In this document: positions 8,355 through 17,700 of the stretch, piece by piece
Numbering within the stretch: position 1 is the first letter of the stretch
Layout: every line of letters starts with the position of its first letter
Source of the DNA: JAPLKX01 sp035530195
GTDB taxonomy: Bacteria; Hydrogenedentota; Hydrogenedentia; Hydrogenedentales; SLHB01
DNA length: 64,000 nt
NCBI GenBank assembly: GCA_035530195.1
Contig: DATKVG010000043.1
Span: 10,554 to 74,553 of the forward strand
Direction: 5' to 3'
Translations under genes and position numbers: made by a program
Notes under the pieces: model-generated
Database searches by the model: none
Seen by the model: the letters and a program-made list of their open reading frames with translations, nothing else
Told to the model about the DNA's origin: nothing

Positions 8355-9941
8355 CTAGATGCCCAGGGCTTCGTGCAGCCGGTTAAGCAGCGCCAAGCCT
8401 TCGCGATGGATGGTCGGCGCGACTTCCGGACCTCCCGAGTATTTCTCGCCATACTGGCCCTTGGGTTTGTAGGCGTGCGGCGGCTCGGCGTCCCACTGGC
8501 TTTTCGGAACGATATAGCCGATTTCATCGTTCGCCAGCCCGATCACCATGTTCATCTTGCCCTTCATGACTTCCTTGCGCAGCGGGGGCACTTCGACCGG
8601 CGCGATTTTGAAATCCTGGCCTTCCGGCGCTTCGACGCCGCCCTCGCAGATCTCCGGGTAAAGCTCGCCGGGGACCGTGAGGATTTCGACGTCGCCGATG
8701 CGGATGGCGTTGATCTCCGTGCGCGCCTTGAAACCCCAGTAGATGCCCGGATGAACCAGGCCCAACGCCATCGCGTATTTGAACATACCTGACAACGGCG
8801 CGTAGATCGTCTTTGCGGCGATGGTGATGCGCGGCTTCTCGTTTTTCCAGGCCGCCGGGGCGCGCAGGGCGTTGATCGTGAGGATGGCGAGGTTCTCGCC
8901 GAGGGCCTCAGCCTTTTCGAAACTGGCCTCTTCGAACTTGTCCACGCCGTTGCGGTGCGGCACCGTGGTGTGAAGCTCCGTCATCAGCCCGCCCACCATG
9001 CCCTGGAAGTACAGCGCCATCCCGCCGAAGCCTTGGGCGCCGTTCGGGTCGCGCACGCCGGTTTCGATGCCTTTGCGCCAGTAATGGCTGAAGTCGGAAG
9101 TGATGCTGGGATTTCCGCCGCCGAGCGTTTCGGGGTGGTTGCCCCAGTTGACCATGGTGGCGATGGTGTCGTCGGTGCCGGCTTTGGTGAACCGGGCCGT
9201 GCAGATGGTCTTGTCGTACACGGTTGGCTGGCGGCTGTCGTCGACCAAACCTTCGGGGGTGATCTCGATGGGGGCGCAATACATGTCGGCGGGCTGCAGG
9301 CTGTTGACGGCTTCTTCGACGGCGTCCTTGCAGGCTTTCTGCACCATGCGCATGTACTCGTGGTCGAAATTCCACGGCCACGGGATCGGCCCGCTCCAGA
9401 TGCCCATCGTATCGGGCGCCTCGTGATCGTGGAGGCTCGAAAACATGACATGGTCGATCTTCAGCGATGGGTCGATCGATTTCCTTACCTCGATGAACTT
9501 CTGGTGGAAAATGCCGATGCTGTCGATCGTGACCATGGCCAGCGTCAGGCCGTTGTTCCTGAACGCGATGGCGCGCACCCACAACGGGTCGTGAACCGAT
9601 TTTGCCGGGCGGTTGCTGTTGAACCCGGCGATCCAGACTGCGTCGAATTTGCCGTTGCCGTTGCGGTCGGTATAGGTTTCGCCTTTCTTGGGCTCGTACC
9701 GGTTGTTATCGTTCGAGTCGTCGTACGTATCGTATTGCTCGAGGTCCGGCGTGATATCGCGCATCGCCACCCCAACCTCGAGCGTGCCCGGCTCGCCCTC
9801 GCCCGTCTTGACATAATCAATGCGGTAGGACCTGTACGGCCCCTTCATCCTGTAGCCGAGAAACACCACCAGCAAGACCACGATCAGGATCAGGCCGGTC
9901 AGGATCTTGTGACGCCGGATAAACGAATCTTCGGAAAACAT
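8355..9941 (-). CDS. Neutral/alkaline ceramidase-like protein, membrane anchored
   Basis: A 528-residue protein. The start is placed at MFSEDSFIRR because AAGGAG lies just upstream; a longer open frame of 65 residues has no such site. One N-terminal helix (about residues 12-30, TGLILIVVLLVVFLGYR) anchors it, with the rest predicted outside. It resembles the N-terminal domain of neutral/alkaline non-lysosomal ceramidases: 'VGVAMRDITPDLE', 'DPLWVRAIAFRNNG', 'VMFSSLHDHEAPDTMG' and 'MVNWGNHPETLGG' supply the histidines expected for zinc binding. A Ca-binding-like stretch rich in Asp and Asn (DDSNDNNRYEPKKG, DRNGNGKFD) is inserted early. Ceramidases hydrolyse the amide of sphingolipids, but many bacterial homologues have unknown substrates. 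It diverges from the GH13 gene across a 179-base gap. Confidence 0.7.
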   Translation of the reverse strand: MFSEDSFIRRHKILTGLILIVVLLVVFLGYRMKGPYRSYRIDYVKTGEGEPGTLEVGVAMRDITPDLEQYDTYDDSNDNNRYEPKKGETYTDRNGNGKFDAVWIAGFNSNRPAKSVHDPLWVRAIAFRNNGLTLAMVTIDSIGIFHQKFIEVRKSIDPSLKIDHVMFSSLHDHEAPDTMGIWSGPIPWPWNFDHEYMRMVQKACKDAVEEAVNSLQPADMYCAPIEITPEGLVDDSRQPTVYDKTICTARFTKAGTDDTIATMVNWGNHPETLGGGNPSITSDFSHYWRKGIETGVRDPNGAQGFGGMALYFQGMVGGLMTELHTTVPHRNGVDKFEEASFEKAEALGENLAILTINALRAPAAWKNEKPRITIAAKTIYAPLSGMFKYAMALGLVHPGIYWGFKARTEINAIRIGDVEILTVPGELYPEICEGGVEAPEGQDFKIAPVEVPPLRKEVMKGKMNMVIGLANDEIGYIVPKSQWDAEPPHAYKPKGQYGEKYSGGPEVAPTIHREGLALLNRLHEALGI

Positions 9942-10120
9942 GAGAAAACTCCTTATGCAGTCTGGGGATTGCGCCGCAACCGCTGAAAACGCTGGAAGTA
10001 TAGCACCGCATACGTTGTTTTCCAATAAGCGTCTGCCGCAGCCCGCGACAGGGCCGGCGAAATGGCGCGACGCCTGTCCATTAGTGTAAGCTGGGGCCGA
10101 TCGAGTCACGCGGAGAGTCA

Positions 10121-13100
10121 ATGGAGACGAAACCACTGATCGAGTCGCTCCACGATTATTTTCCTTTTGGATTCCCCGTAACGGGAAGCCAATGGGACTG
10201 CATGCAGATGCAGGATCTGTTGCCGCGGATGGAGTCGGCCTCGGGCGGCGGCTTGAGCATCTACGCGTTGCGCATGCTGGCCGACAGAATCAATGCGCGC
10301 CGGGAACACTGCACGTATGCAATGCCGGTGGTCCACGCGGGCGACCTTTTGGGCTTCGAACTCCTATCGATCGTCATGCGCTATATGGCCGACGCCTACT
10401 GCGTTGTCGGCCACCCGGGAACCATGGAGCAGGGAGTGGAGGAAGCGCGCCGCCAGCGCGGGCCTGCCGTTACTGAAAGATCGAGGCCGGCTTTCGTCTC
10501 ACTTTACCCGCCGCAGGCGGTGATTGCCGGGCAAACCGCGCCGGAACGGTTCCTTGACGAGTCTTCGCTCGCGCAGGGCCGCCGTTACGCGGTTGCGCGC
10601 GAGATGGTCCTGTTGCGCATACTCGGCGAGAATCTCGCGCTACGTCCGCTCGACGATCTCTACGACGATGCGGAACTGGCCCGCCAATCGCCTTACGTGG
10701 CGCTGGTGGAGACGCTCGAAGGCTTTTTCGCCCGCCAGCCCGTCTTTTCGGGCTTCGACCTGACGCTCCTCGAATTGTTGCGCGCCCCCGGAAAAGCCCA
10801 TCCCGATTCGCTCCAGGGCCAGCTCGAATATATCCTCAAACATTGGGGCGACTATCTGCCCGACGAATTGCGCCAACGGCTGCTGACCGCCATAGGCGTG
10901 ATCAAGGAAGAGACGCTGCTGAGAGGATGGGGCCCCGGCCCAAGCCAGGTACTGGATTTCGCCAGCTACGACTACCTGTACCCCGAACCCGCGGCGTTTA
11001 CCCACGACAAGGACTGGATGTCCAACGTCGTGCTGATCGCAAAAAGCACGTACGTCTGGCTCGACCAGCTTTCAAGAGAATATCAGCGGGACATTCACCG
11101 GCTCGACCAGATCCCCGACGAGGAACTGACGCGGCTGGCGCGGTGGGGGTTTACGGGCCTGTGGCTGATCGGTTTGTGGGAAAGGTCGCCGGCGTCGCAG
11201 CGCGTCAAGCAGATCATGGGCAACCCCGAAGCCCTCAGCTCCGCCTACTCCCTCTACGATTACGAAATCGCCAAGGATCTCGGCGGCGATGAGGCGTACA
11301 AAAACCTCCACGACCGCGCCTGGCGTCATGGCATCCGCCTCGCGTCGGACATGGTGCCCAACCACGTCGGCCTCTATTCGCGATGGCTGATCGAGCACCC
11401 CGACTGGTTTCTCCAACTCGACTACCCGCCGTTCCCCAGTTACGGGTTTACCGGTCCAAACCTGTCGCTCGAAGACCGCGTCGGACTCTACATCGAAGAC
11501 GGCTACTGGGATCACCGGGACGCCGCGGTCGTGTTCAAGCGGGTCGATAACTGGACCGGCAACACGCGCTACATCTATCACGGCAACGACGGCACCAGCA
11601 CGCCATGGAACGACACCGCGCAGCTCAACTTCCTCATCCCCGAAGTGCGCGAGGCCGTCATCCGCACGATTCTGCACGTCGCAAGCATGTTCCCAATCCT
11701 GCGGTTCGACGCCGCCATGACGCTGGCCAAGCGCCACTACCAGCGCCTGTGGTTTCCAAAATCCGGTGAGGCCGGCGCGATCCCGTCGAGAGCCGAGCAT
11801 GGCATGAGCCAGGCCGAGTTCGACCGGCTGTTCCCGAAAGAATTCTGGCGCGAAGTCGTGGATCGGGTGCAGAAGGAAGCGCCGGATACGCTGCTGCTGG
11901 CCGAGGCGTTCTGGCTGATGGAGGGCTATTTTGTCCGGACGCTCGGCATGCATCGCGTGTATAACAGCGCCTTCATGAACATGCTCAAGGCGGAAGAAAA
12001 CCTGAAGTACCGCATGACGGTAAGGAACGTCCTCGAATTCAGCCCCGAAGTCCTCAAGCGGTTCGTCAACTTCATGAACAACCCCGACGAACGCACCGCC
12101 GTCGACCAGTTCGGCCGCGACGACAAGTATTTCGGCGTCGCCGTCATGATGGTGACGATGCCGGGCCTGCCGATGTTCGGCCACGGCCAGATTGAAGGGC
12201 TCACCGAGAAGTACGGCATGGAATATCGCCGCGCCTACTGGGACGAGCCGGTCGACGAGCACATGGTGTCTCGCCACGAGATGGAAGTCTTCCCGCTGAT
12301 GCGCAAACGAAACCTGTTCAGCGGCGTCGAGAACTTCGCGTTCTACGATTGCGTCACGCCCGACGGCTGGGTCGATGAAAACGTCTTCGCCTATTCCAAC
12401 CGGTCCGGCGACGACCGCGCGCTCATCGTCTACAACAATGCCTACGCGACCACGCGCGGATCCATCCACACGTCGGTCGCCATCAATTTTGGCGATGCGG
12501 AGAATAAAGATCTCCGCCGAAACACCCTCGCGGAATCGCTCGGCCTGGATACGCGCAACGATTGCTTCTACATCTTCCGCGACCATCGGACGCGGCTTGA
12601 ATATCTGCGGTCCGCGGCGGGCCTGGCCGGGGGCGGGCTGTTCGTCGAGCTGCAAGCATACCAGTACTACGCGTTCGTCGACTTCCGGGCCGTCTACGAT
12701 ACCGACGGCTCGTGGGCACGGCTGTCCTCCACCTTGAAAGGCCAGGGCGTTCCCAGCATCGACGACGCATACCGGGAGATGTTCCTCGAACCCGTCCACC
12801 GGCCGTTCAGGCAGTTCATGAACGGCGACACCCTGCGCAAAATCGCCGCCGCCGGCGACGCCGAAGCACGCGAATTATTGGAGGCCGGGTACCGCGAGTT
12901 TCTCGCGGCACTCGCCGAGCATACGGACCTCGAGGTAAACGCGGATCAAGTCGTGGTGGGGCTGTTTGATGAGTTGCGAGCCGTCCGGCGGTTCGAGGAG
13001 AACCTCAAGGGCATCAACGACGCCGCCAAAGCCAAAAAATTTCTGGTCTCGCGGCTGCCAAAAACCACTCCGCCCAAGAAGGCGAAATCTCGCCCAAAAA

Positions 13101-13675
13101 CACAAGCGGCCGCACCCGGCGTGTCTCCTGAAACGCCGAGTCCCGACGACCCGATCCTGTTCTGGCGGATCCCGACGGCGCTGGTGCTGGCCCATCAGAC
13201 CAGCAAAGCCCGGGCCGCATTGGATTTCTCCGTCCATGCCAGCACCGACATCGACCAATGGCTGCTCACGCGGCTCGTGGCGCAGGCGTTCCGCGATCTC
13301 GGCAGCGAATACTGCAAAGCCGAAACCGACGCCCAACTCGTCAAGATCCTCGCCGCCCACCCGGCGCTCCTCGATTTCTTCCCGGGCGGGGGCGGTGCCG
13401 TGGCCATGCGCCAGGTGTTGCGCGACCCGGCCGTCCAGCGCTACCTGCTCATGAACCGCCACCAGGATGTCGTCTGGCTGAACAAAGAGCGGCTCGAAGA
13501 GATGGTGTACTGGCTGCTTTTCGTTTCGGTGGCGGGCCTGATGGCCGGCGAGGCGCTGACCACGGAACTGCTCAACGCGCGGCACGACAACGCCACCCAG
13601 ATCCTCGACGCCGCCGCGGAAGCCGGCTACGACCTGGACAAGATGCTGCGCGTCCTTACCGACCACACCGGCTGA
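10121..13675 (+). CDS. GH13 alpha-amylase-family protein with large N- and C-terminal extensions
   Basis: A 1184-residue protein without a signal peptide, so probably cytoplasmic. The GH13 regions are present in order: region I 'SDMVPNH' (Asp410), region II 'LRFDAA' with nucleophile Asp530, region III 'LLAEAF' with acid/base Glu595, and region IV 'NNPDE' where the usual NHD is NPD, keeping Asp656 but losing the histidine. About 340 residues precede the barrel and show no family signature. The last 300 residues contain a lysine/proline linker (about 983-1005) and a helical domain. GGAGAG five bases upstream supports the start. It probably acts on alpha-glucans; the region IV change makes transferase or altered specificity possible. 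Neighbours give no further clue. Confidence 0.8.
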   Translation: METKPLIESLHDYFPFGFPVTGSQWDCMQMQDLLPRMESASGGGLSIYALRMLADRINARREHCTYAMPVVHAGDLLGFELLSIVMRYMADAYCVVGHPGTMEQGVEEARRQRGPAVTERSRPAFVSLYPPQAVIAGQTAPERFLDESSLAQGRRYAVAREMVLLRILGENLALRPLDDLYDDAELARQSPYVALVETLEGFFARQPVFSGFDLTLLELLRAPGKAHPDSLQGQLEYILKHWGDYLPDELRQRLLTAIGVIKEETLLRGWGPGPSQVLDFASYDYLYPEPAAFTHDKDWMSNVVLIAKSTYVWLDQLSREYQRDIHRLDQIPDEELTRLARWGFTGLWLIGLWERSPASQRVKQIMGNPEALSSAYSLYDYEIAKDLGGDEAYKNLHDRAWRHGIRLASDMVPNHVGLYSRWLIEHPDWFLQLDYPPFPSYGFTGPNLSLEDRVGLYIEDGYWDHRDAAVVFKRVDNWTGNTRYIYHGNDGTSTPWNDTAQLNFLIPEVREAVIRTILHVASMFPILRFDAAMTLAKRHYQRLWFPKSGEAGAIPSRAEHGMSQAEFDRLFPKEFWREVVDRVQKEAPDTLLLAEAFWLMEGYFVRTLGMHRVYNSAFMNMLKAEENLKYRMTVRNVLEFSPEVLKRFVNFMNNPDERTAVDQFGRDDKYFGVAVMMVTMPGLPMFGHGQIEGLTEKYGMEYRRAYWDEPVDEHMVSRHEMEVFPLMRKRNLFSGVENFAFYDCVTPDGWVDENVFAYSNRSGDDRALIVYNNAYATTRGSIHTSVAINFGDAENKDLRRNTLAESLGLDTRNDCFYIFRDHRTRLEYLRSAAGLAGGGLFVELQAYQYYAFVDFRAVYDTDGSWARLSSTLKGQGVPSIDDAYREMFLEPVHRPFRQFMNGDTLRKIAAAGDAEARELLEAGYREFLAALAEHTDLEVNADQVVVGLFDELRAVRRFEENLKGINDAAKAKKFLVSRLPKTTPPKKAKSRPKTQAAAPGVSPETPSPDDPILFWRIPTALVLAHQTSKARAALDFSVHASTDIDQWLLTRLVAQAFRDLGSEYCKAETDAQLVKILAAHPALLDFFPGGGGAVAMRQVLRDPAVQRYLLMNRHQDVVWLNKERLEEMVYWLLFVSVAGLMAGEALTTELLNARHDNATQILDAAAEAGYDLDKMLRVLTDHTG

Positions 13676-13970
13676 TCAATTCAACGTCTGCCGTGGAAGT
13701 GCCGTCCCCGCCGTTTCAATCCCACCGTGCAGACCCAACGCGGCAGGGGCGCCGTGTTAGTTAGCGCTCACGCGACTCGATTTCAAGAAGTGGCTACAGT
13801 TTGGCAATTGCGTTAATCTTTTTCTTTATGCGAGGCGCAATCATCGTACTGATAGGCACGCTATTTGGAATGTACCGCACATGATGCCACAATTTACAGG
13901 CATCTCAAGGATTTCATAGACAGACCACGAATTCACGGGGAAAGGTCACCGTTCGCCTATGGCAAGCATC
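13676..13970. other. AT-richer spacer between convergent genes
   Basis: This 295-base stretch separates the GH13 gene from the HEPN gene. It holds the short repeat at 13693-13716 and is visibly richer in A and T than its left neighbour from about 13790 onward. ATTGCG and CGCAAT near 13808-13845 could pair loosely. No convincing coding sequence is seen. Confidence 0.5.
13693..13716 (+). repeat. Short repeat GTGGAAGYG...CCCGCCGTTT, copy 2
   Basis: Reads GTGGAAGTGCCGTCCCCGCC then GTTT and matches the copy at 8329-8352 at most positions. It is just downstream of the GH13 stop codon. Confidence 0.35.
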
Positions 13971-14369
13971 CTATTTGTTAATAATCGCTTCCGCCCAGGC
14001 CATGGTGTCTTGTGCAATGGCAAGAACTTCGGCGTAATCTTCCTTCGTAGCGAATCCGCTCATGCCTGGATACCGCATTTGAGTTGCATAAATGGTCAAT
14101 TTCTCGGCTTGCCTGATATCCTCAGGCACAGTCATGCCCGCCTGCTCCAAACCCTCGAGTAACTGGGCAAGGTCATGCACGAAAGCGAAGCGAAGGTTCC
14201 GGCTTCGATATACAGCTTTGATTGCAAGTTCCGCAGCTTGTTGCGCCATATAGCACAGGTCTTCCCAAAACGCGCCATCGGGTAATGGCTGACGGGCCAG
14301 AAGCAACTTTCCTTTGGCGCGGCGCAGCCAATCCTCTGGACTGCCAGGCAAAACATCAGGCCCCATCAT
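13971..14369 (-). CDS. HEPN-domain protein, partner of the upstream nucleotidyltransferase
   Basis: A 132-residue all-helical protein with HEPN features: 'EDWLRRAKGKLLLAR', 'YMAQQAAELAIKAVYRSR' and 'FAFVHDLAQLLEGL'. R60 and H65 fit the R-x4-6-H RNase-type motif of HEPN domains, but the tyrosine that follows the histidine in HepT (the residue AMPylated by MntA) is absent (HDL), so this resembles the broader PF05168-type HEPN more than classical HepT. It overlaps the nucleotidyltransferase gene by 14 bases (11 if the second ATG is used), which couples their translation. In known pairs HEPN is the toxin or effector RNase and MNT the neutralising partner. Lower GC than the flanking genes suggests transfer. 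Confidence 0.8.
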   Translation of the reverse strand: MMGPDVLPGSPEDWLRRAKGKLLLARQPLPDGAFWEDLCYMAQQAAELAIKAVYRSRNLRFAFVHDLAQLLEGLEQAGMTVPEDIRQAEKLTIYATQMRYPGMSGFATKEDYAEVLAIAQDTMAWAEAIINK

Positions 14370-14676
14370 AGACCACCTTGCCTTCAGTGAAAGCGGTGTG
14401 AATGATCATGGTTGGATTATCGCGCATGGCTTCGACGTCGCTTTGCAGCGCCACAACGATATCCTTTGCGCAGCCCAGCTTACGTAGCCGGTGGTGCAAG
14501 CGGTAGGCAATTTGAAGCCTGTCCGATCCGTCCGGCATGACGACCAACAAGTCTAAATCACTGTCCGGCCCTGCTTCACCGCGCATTACGGAACCAAATA
14601 CGACGATTCGGAGTGGATGCACCTCGTCAACGATTTGGTGTACGGCCTCATCCATGGCTTCCACGGGCGAAATCAT
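14356..14676 (-). CDS. Minimal nucleotidyltransferase (MNT), likely antitoxin
   Basis: A 106-residue pol-beta-superfamily nucleotidyltransferase. The signature GSVMRGEAGPDSDLD (G28, S29, D40, D42) and a third acidic residue in 'KDIVVAL' (D72) supply the catalytic set, so the enzyme looks intact. The start is set at MISPVEAMDE by the strong AAGGAGGG sequence just upstream; a much longer open frame has no such site and runs into the next gene's territory. It is followed by the overlapping HEPN gene, the standard order of MNT-HEPN modules in which the MNT protein neutralises HEPN by forming a complex or by AMPylation. Substrate transfer to HEPN here is inferred. Confidence 0.85.
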   Translation of the reverse strand: MISPVEAMDEAVHQIVDEVHPLRIVVFGSVMRGEAGPDSDLDLLVVMPDGSDRLQIAYRLHHRLRKLGCAKDIVVALQSDVEAMRDNPTMIIHTAFTEGKVVYDGA

Positions 14677-14774
14677 TCCGGCCCTCCTTAGACCATTGTG
14701 GTTCTCTTCTCGCCCAAAAATCAACAAACACTTGTACCATTCTATTCTACTGTTATCAAGCTTTGCCTGCGCCT

Positions 14775-17700
14775 CTACACTGCCGAAAGTTCCGCGTCCA
14801 TCTCCTCGGGCTCGTGCCGGGGGCGTTCGGCGCGGCCCACGGCGGTGCGCGGCATCTTGAAATCCACCACCGCCAAACGTTCGCGGTATCGGTCGAGGAA
14901 GTACGCGATGGTTTCGACGCGCAGTTTGATAGTCCCGGCCGGGCGGTTCTCGTCGATATCCTTGAAGTAGAAGAACGGCCTGCCCGAGCATTCGAAAATC
15001 TCTTCGAGCACAGCGTAGGTGGGCGCGTCGTGGCCGCATTTGAAATTGGACAGCTCAAGCCCAACAAGGTGCGGGTGCCGCGCCACAAATTTCGCCGCCC
15101 ATAGTTTTCTGGAGCTGTTTTCGGCAAAGGTGTTTTTCCAGACGTCGTCGATGCTGAACGGCGAGCAGATTTCGCCCGCCGCGACTTCCGCCCCGAACAG
15201 CGGCAGGATGATGTCGTCTTCGAGCGGCAGCGTATCGTGTGTGAGGATGGGGTAACCGCGTTTCTGAAACTGTTCGAGAATGCCCTGGTTGATGCCGGGA
15301 TCGTTGTGGTAGGGGCGCGCCAACACGACAATCGCAAGCCGTTTCTCCCGCTGAACGGTCTCGAGTGCCTGCCGCGCCTCGTTCCGCTGCGCCTCCTGGT
15401 ATTGGCGCAGCGCGTGCAGCCCCTGCTTGACCGCGCGCGCCGACTCCGCTTCGCTCAGGCCGAGGTCGTCCGCCCAGTCTTCGTACATCTGGCGGGCGCA
15501 CAACCGTGCGTTGTCCAGGTTGATGAACGTGCGTTTGAACCGCAGCCCGCGCTCCGCGAACAGGTCCGTCTCTTTCACAAAGGCGGCGTGTGTGGCCTCG
15601 ATGGTGGCCATGCTGGTCGGGCATGCGCGGGTCGCCATCACGCCGTGCAGCCACGTGGGCAGCGTGTCGACCACGGGGAAGAACAGGTGGGTGAGGCGGT
15701 GGTCGTGGCCGTGCTTTTTATAAAGCAGGTTGTGGACGTGGGCGATGGCCAGCTTGCTCGGATAGCAGGGGTCGATGCTGCCGCGTTTTGCCCCGTCTTT
15801 GAACAGCGCGTCCGTGGTGTAGTCGGACCAGACGAGGTTTTCCGGAGGCACGCCGAGGCTCATGAAGTACCCCGTGAAAAACGGCGCGTTCAAATACATG
15901 TTGAGGGCGCGCGGCATGCCGATCCGGATGGTTTTCCGCCCTTCGATCAATGCGCGGCGCCGCTTGGCGGATTTGCGGAACGACGGCAGCGCGATCCACG
16001 GCACGCGGGGCGCGGGATCCGCCACACCTGCCACCTCGACGGGCTTGAATACGTCCCGCGCGCAAATCGCCGCCAGGTTCAGGTTGGCCGCCTGCACGGC
16101 CCGCTCGCGCGCGCCGATTTCGCGGGCGTCTGCGACATTTTCGACGGCGCCTTTTTCGCAATTGGCGATGATGATCTGCCGCTTCGCGAAGTCGTTGCCT
16201 TCCGAACCGACTTCGATGAACGTGCGCATGCACTTGTTGGTGCAGAATGCGCACCGGGTGGTTTCATCCCTGCGGGTCGAGTATCGGATTGCCTGCAACG
16301 CGTCGAGGCCGATGAACGTGGTGTCGTACGGCCGCTCTTCGTACAGGCGCAACACTTCCAATGCGCAGCCGATCGCCCCCGACTCCCCGCAGTGAGGATG
16401 CACCACCACCTCCGGCTCGACCCCGCTGCCTTCGAACCTCGAGCGGATAAAATCGGCCTGCGCCTTGACTGCGGCAAGGTTGTGCTGCGTACCGCCCTGA
16501 AGAATAAACGTCCTGCCAAGCCGCGCCAGGTTCGGCATCTGGCACACGTACAGCCAGATGTTTTTCGGCAGGACCGCCGCCAGCCCCGCCAGGATCTCGT
16601 TGGGCCGCCACCCTTGCCGCTGGAAATCGACGATGTCTGTCTGCAAGAAAACGGCGCAGCCATAGCTGAATTGCGGCATCACCTCGGCGCTGAACGCGAT
16701 TTCCGCATACTCATCCACCTGATAACCGAACGCGGCCGCCGTCGATTGCAGATAAAACCCGTTGCCGGCCGAGCACTGCGTGTTCAGCCGAAAATCTTTG
16801 ACTACCCCGTTCTTGAGGATGATGATCTTAATGTCCTGCCCGCCCACGTCGCAGATGACGTCCGCCCCGGGGAAGTACAGCAAGCCGCTGTGCATGTGGG
16901 CCACCGTCTCGACCAGCGCCACGTCTGCCCGAGCCACGCTGCGAAGCATATCTTTCGCGTACCCGGTGGTGGCGCAACCCAGAATCCTGAGGCGGCGGCC
17001 CCCGGTTTCGACTTGCCGCTCGAGTTCGCCCACAACCGCCTGCATGTCTTCTATCGGATTCCCCAGCGACAGCCGGTACGATTTCGCCAGTACCCGCTTG
17101 TGCCGATCCAGCAGCACCGCCTTGGTACTGGTTGACCCGCCGTCGATCCCCAAGAACGTCTCGACCTCGCTCCCGCCCGGCAGCACGGGCGGCCGCCACG
17201 CCTCGCGCCGGTACGCCTCGCGGAACTTCCGCAACTCGTCCGCGGTGCCCGCCAGCCCTTCAAGCTGGCCAAACTCCTCCGCAACCCCTCGCACTTGAAT
17301 GCCCGGCCGCCTGCGGTGCACCGCGCGCCCTTCTTTCAGGTACCATTGCAAGCCGTCCGTGCCCTGGTATACGCCGATCTCCCGGTTCTCCGCGATCTCG
17401 GCCCGGGCGTACTCGACGGCGCCCAGCGCCGAAAATAGGAGCGCATCTTGCGGTACGTGGATCAAATCTTCAGGCCGAGCGCCGGCCGGAACCGGCACTT
17501 CCCGTTCCTCCCAGATGAGGGGGAGGTGGCGCCGCCAGCATTCCTGCATGCCCCGGATGAACGTGTTTGGCCCGCCCAGCAGCAGCACGTCCGGGTACAG
17601 CGTGTTGCCCCGCGCCAGCACCGACAGGTTTTGCCGGATCAGCGACTCAAACAGGCTCGCCATCAGCTCTTCCGCCGGCACGCCCTGCTTCTGCAGCCCG

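Noticed and set aside
9942..10136. N-terminal extension of the ceramidase-like protein
   Set aside because: The extension would overlap the GH13 start, lacks a ribosome-binding site and would bury the membrane anchor; AAGGAG points to 9941.
11072..12799. Long open frame on the minus strand opposite the GH13 gene
   Set aside because: It mirrors the codon pattern of the GH13 gene, has no ribosome-binding site and no recognisable domain; high GC produces such shadows.
15237..17135. Long open frame on the plus strand opposite the activase gene
   Set aside because: The opposite strand encodes clear ATPase motifs; the translated frame is rich in Arg, His and Val without any family pattern.
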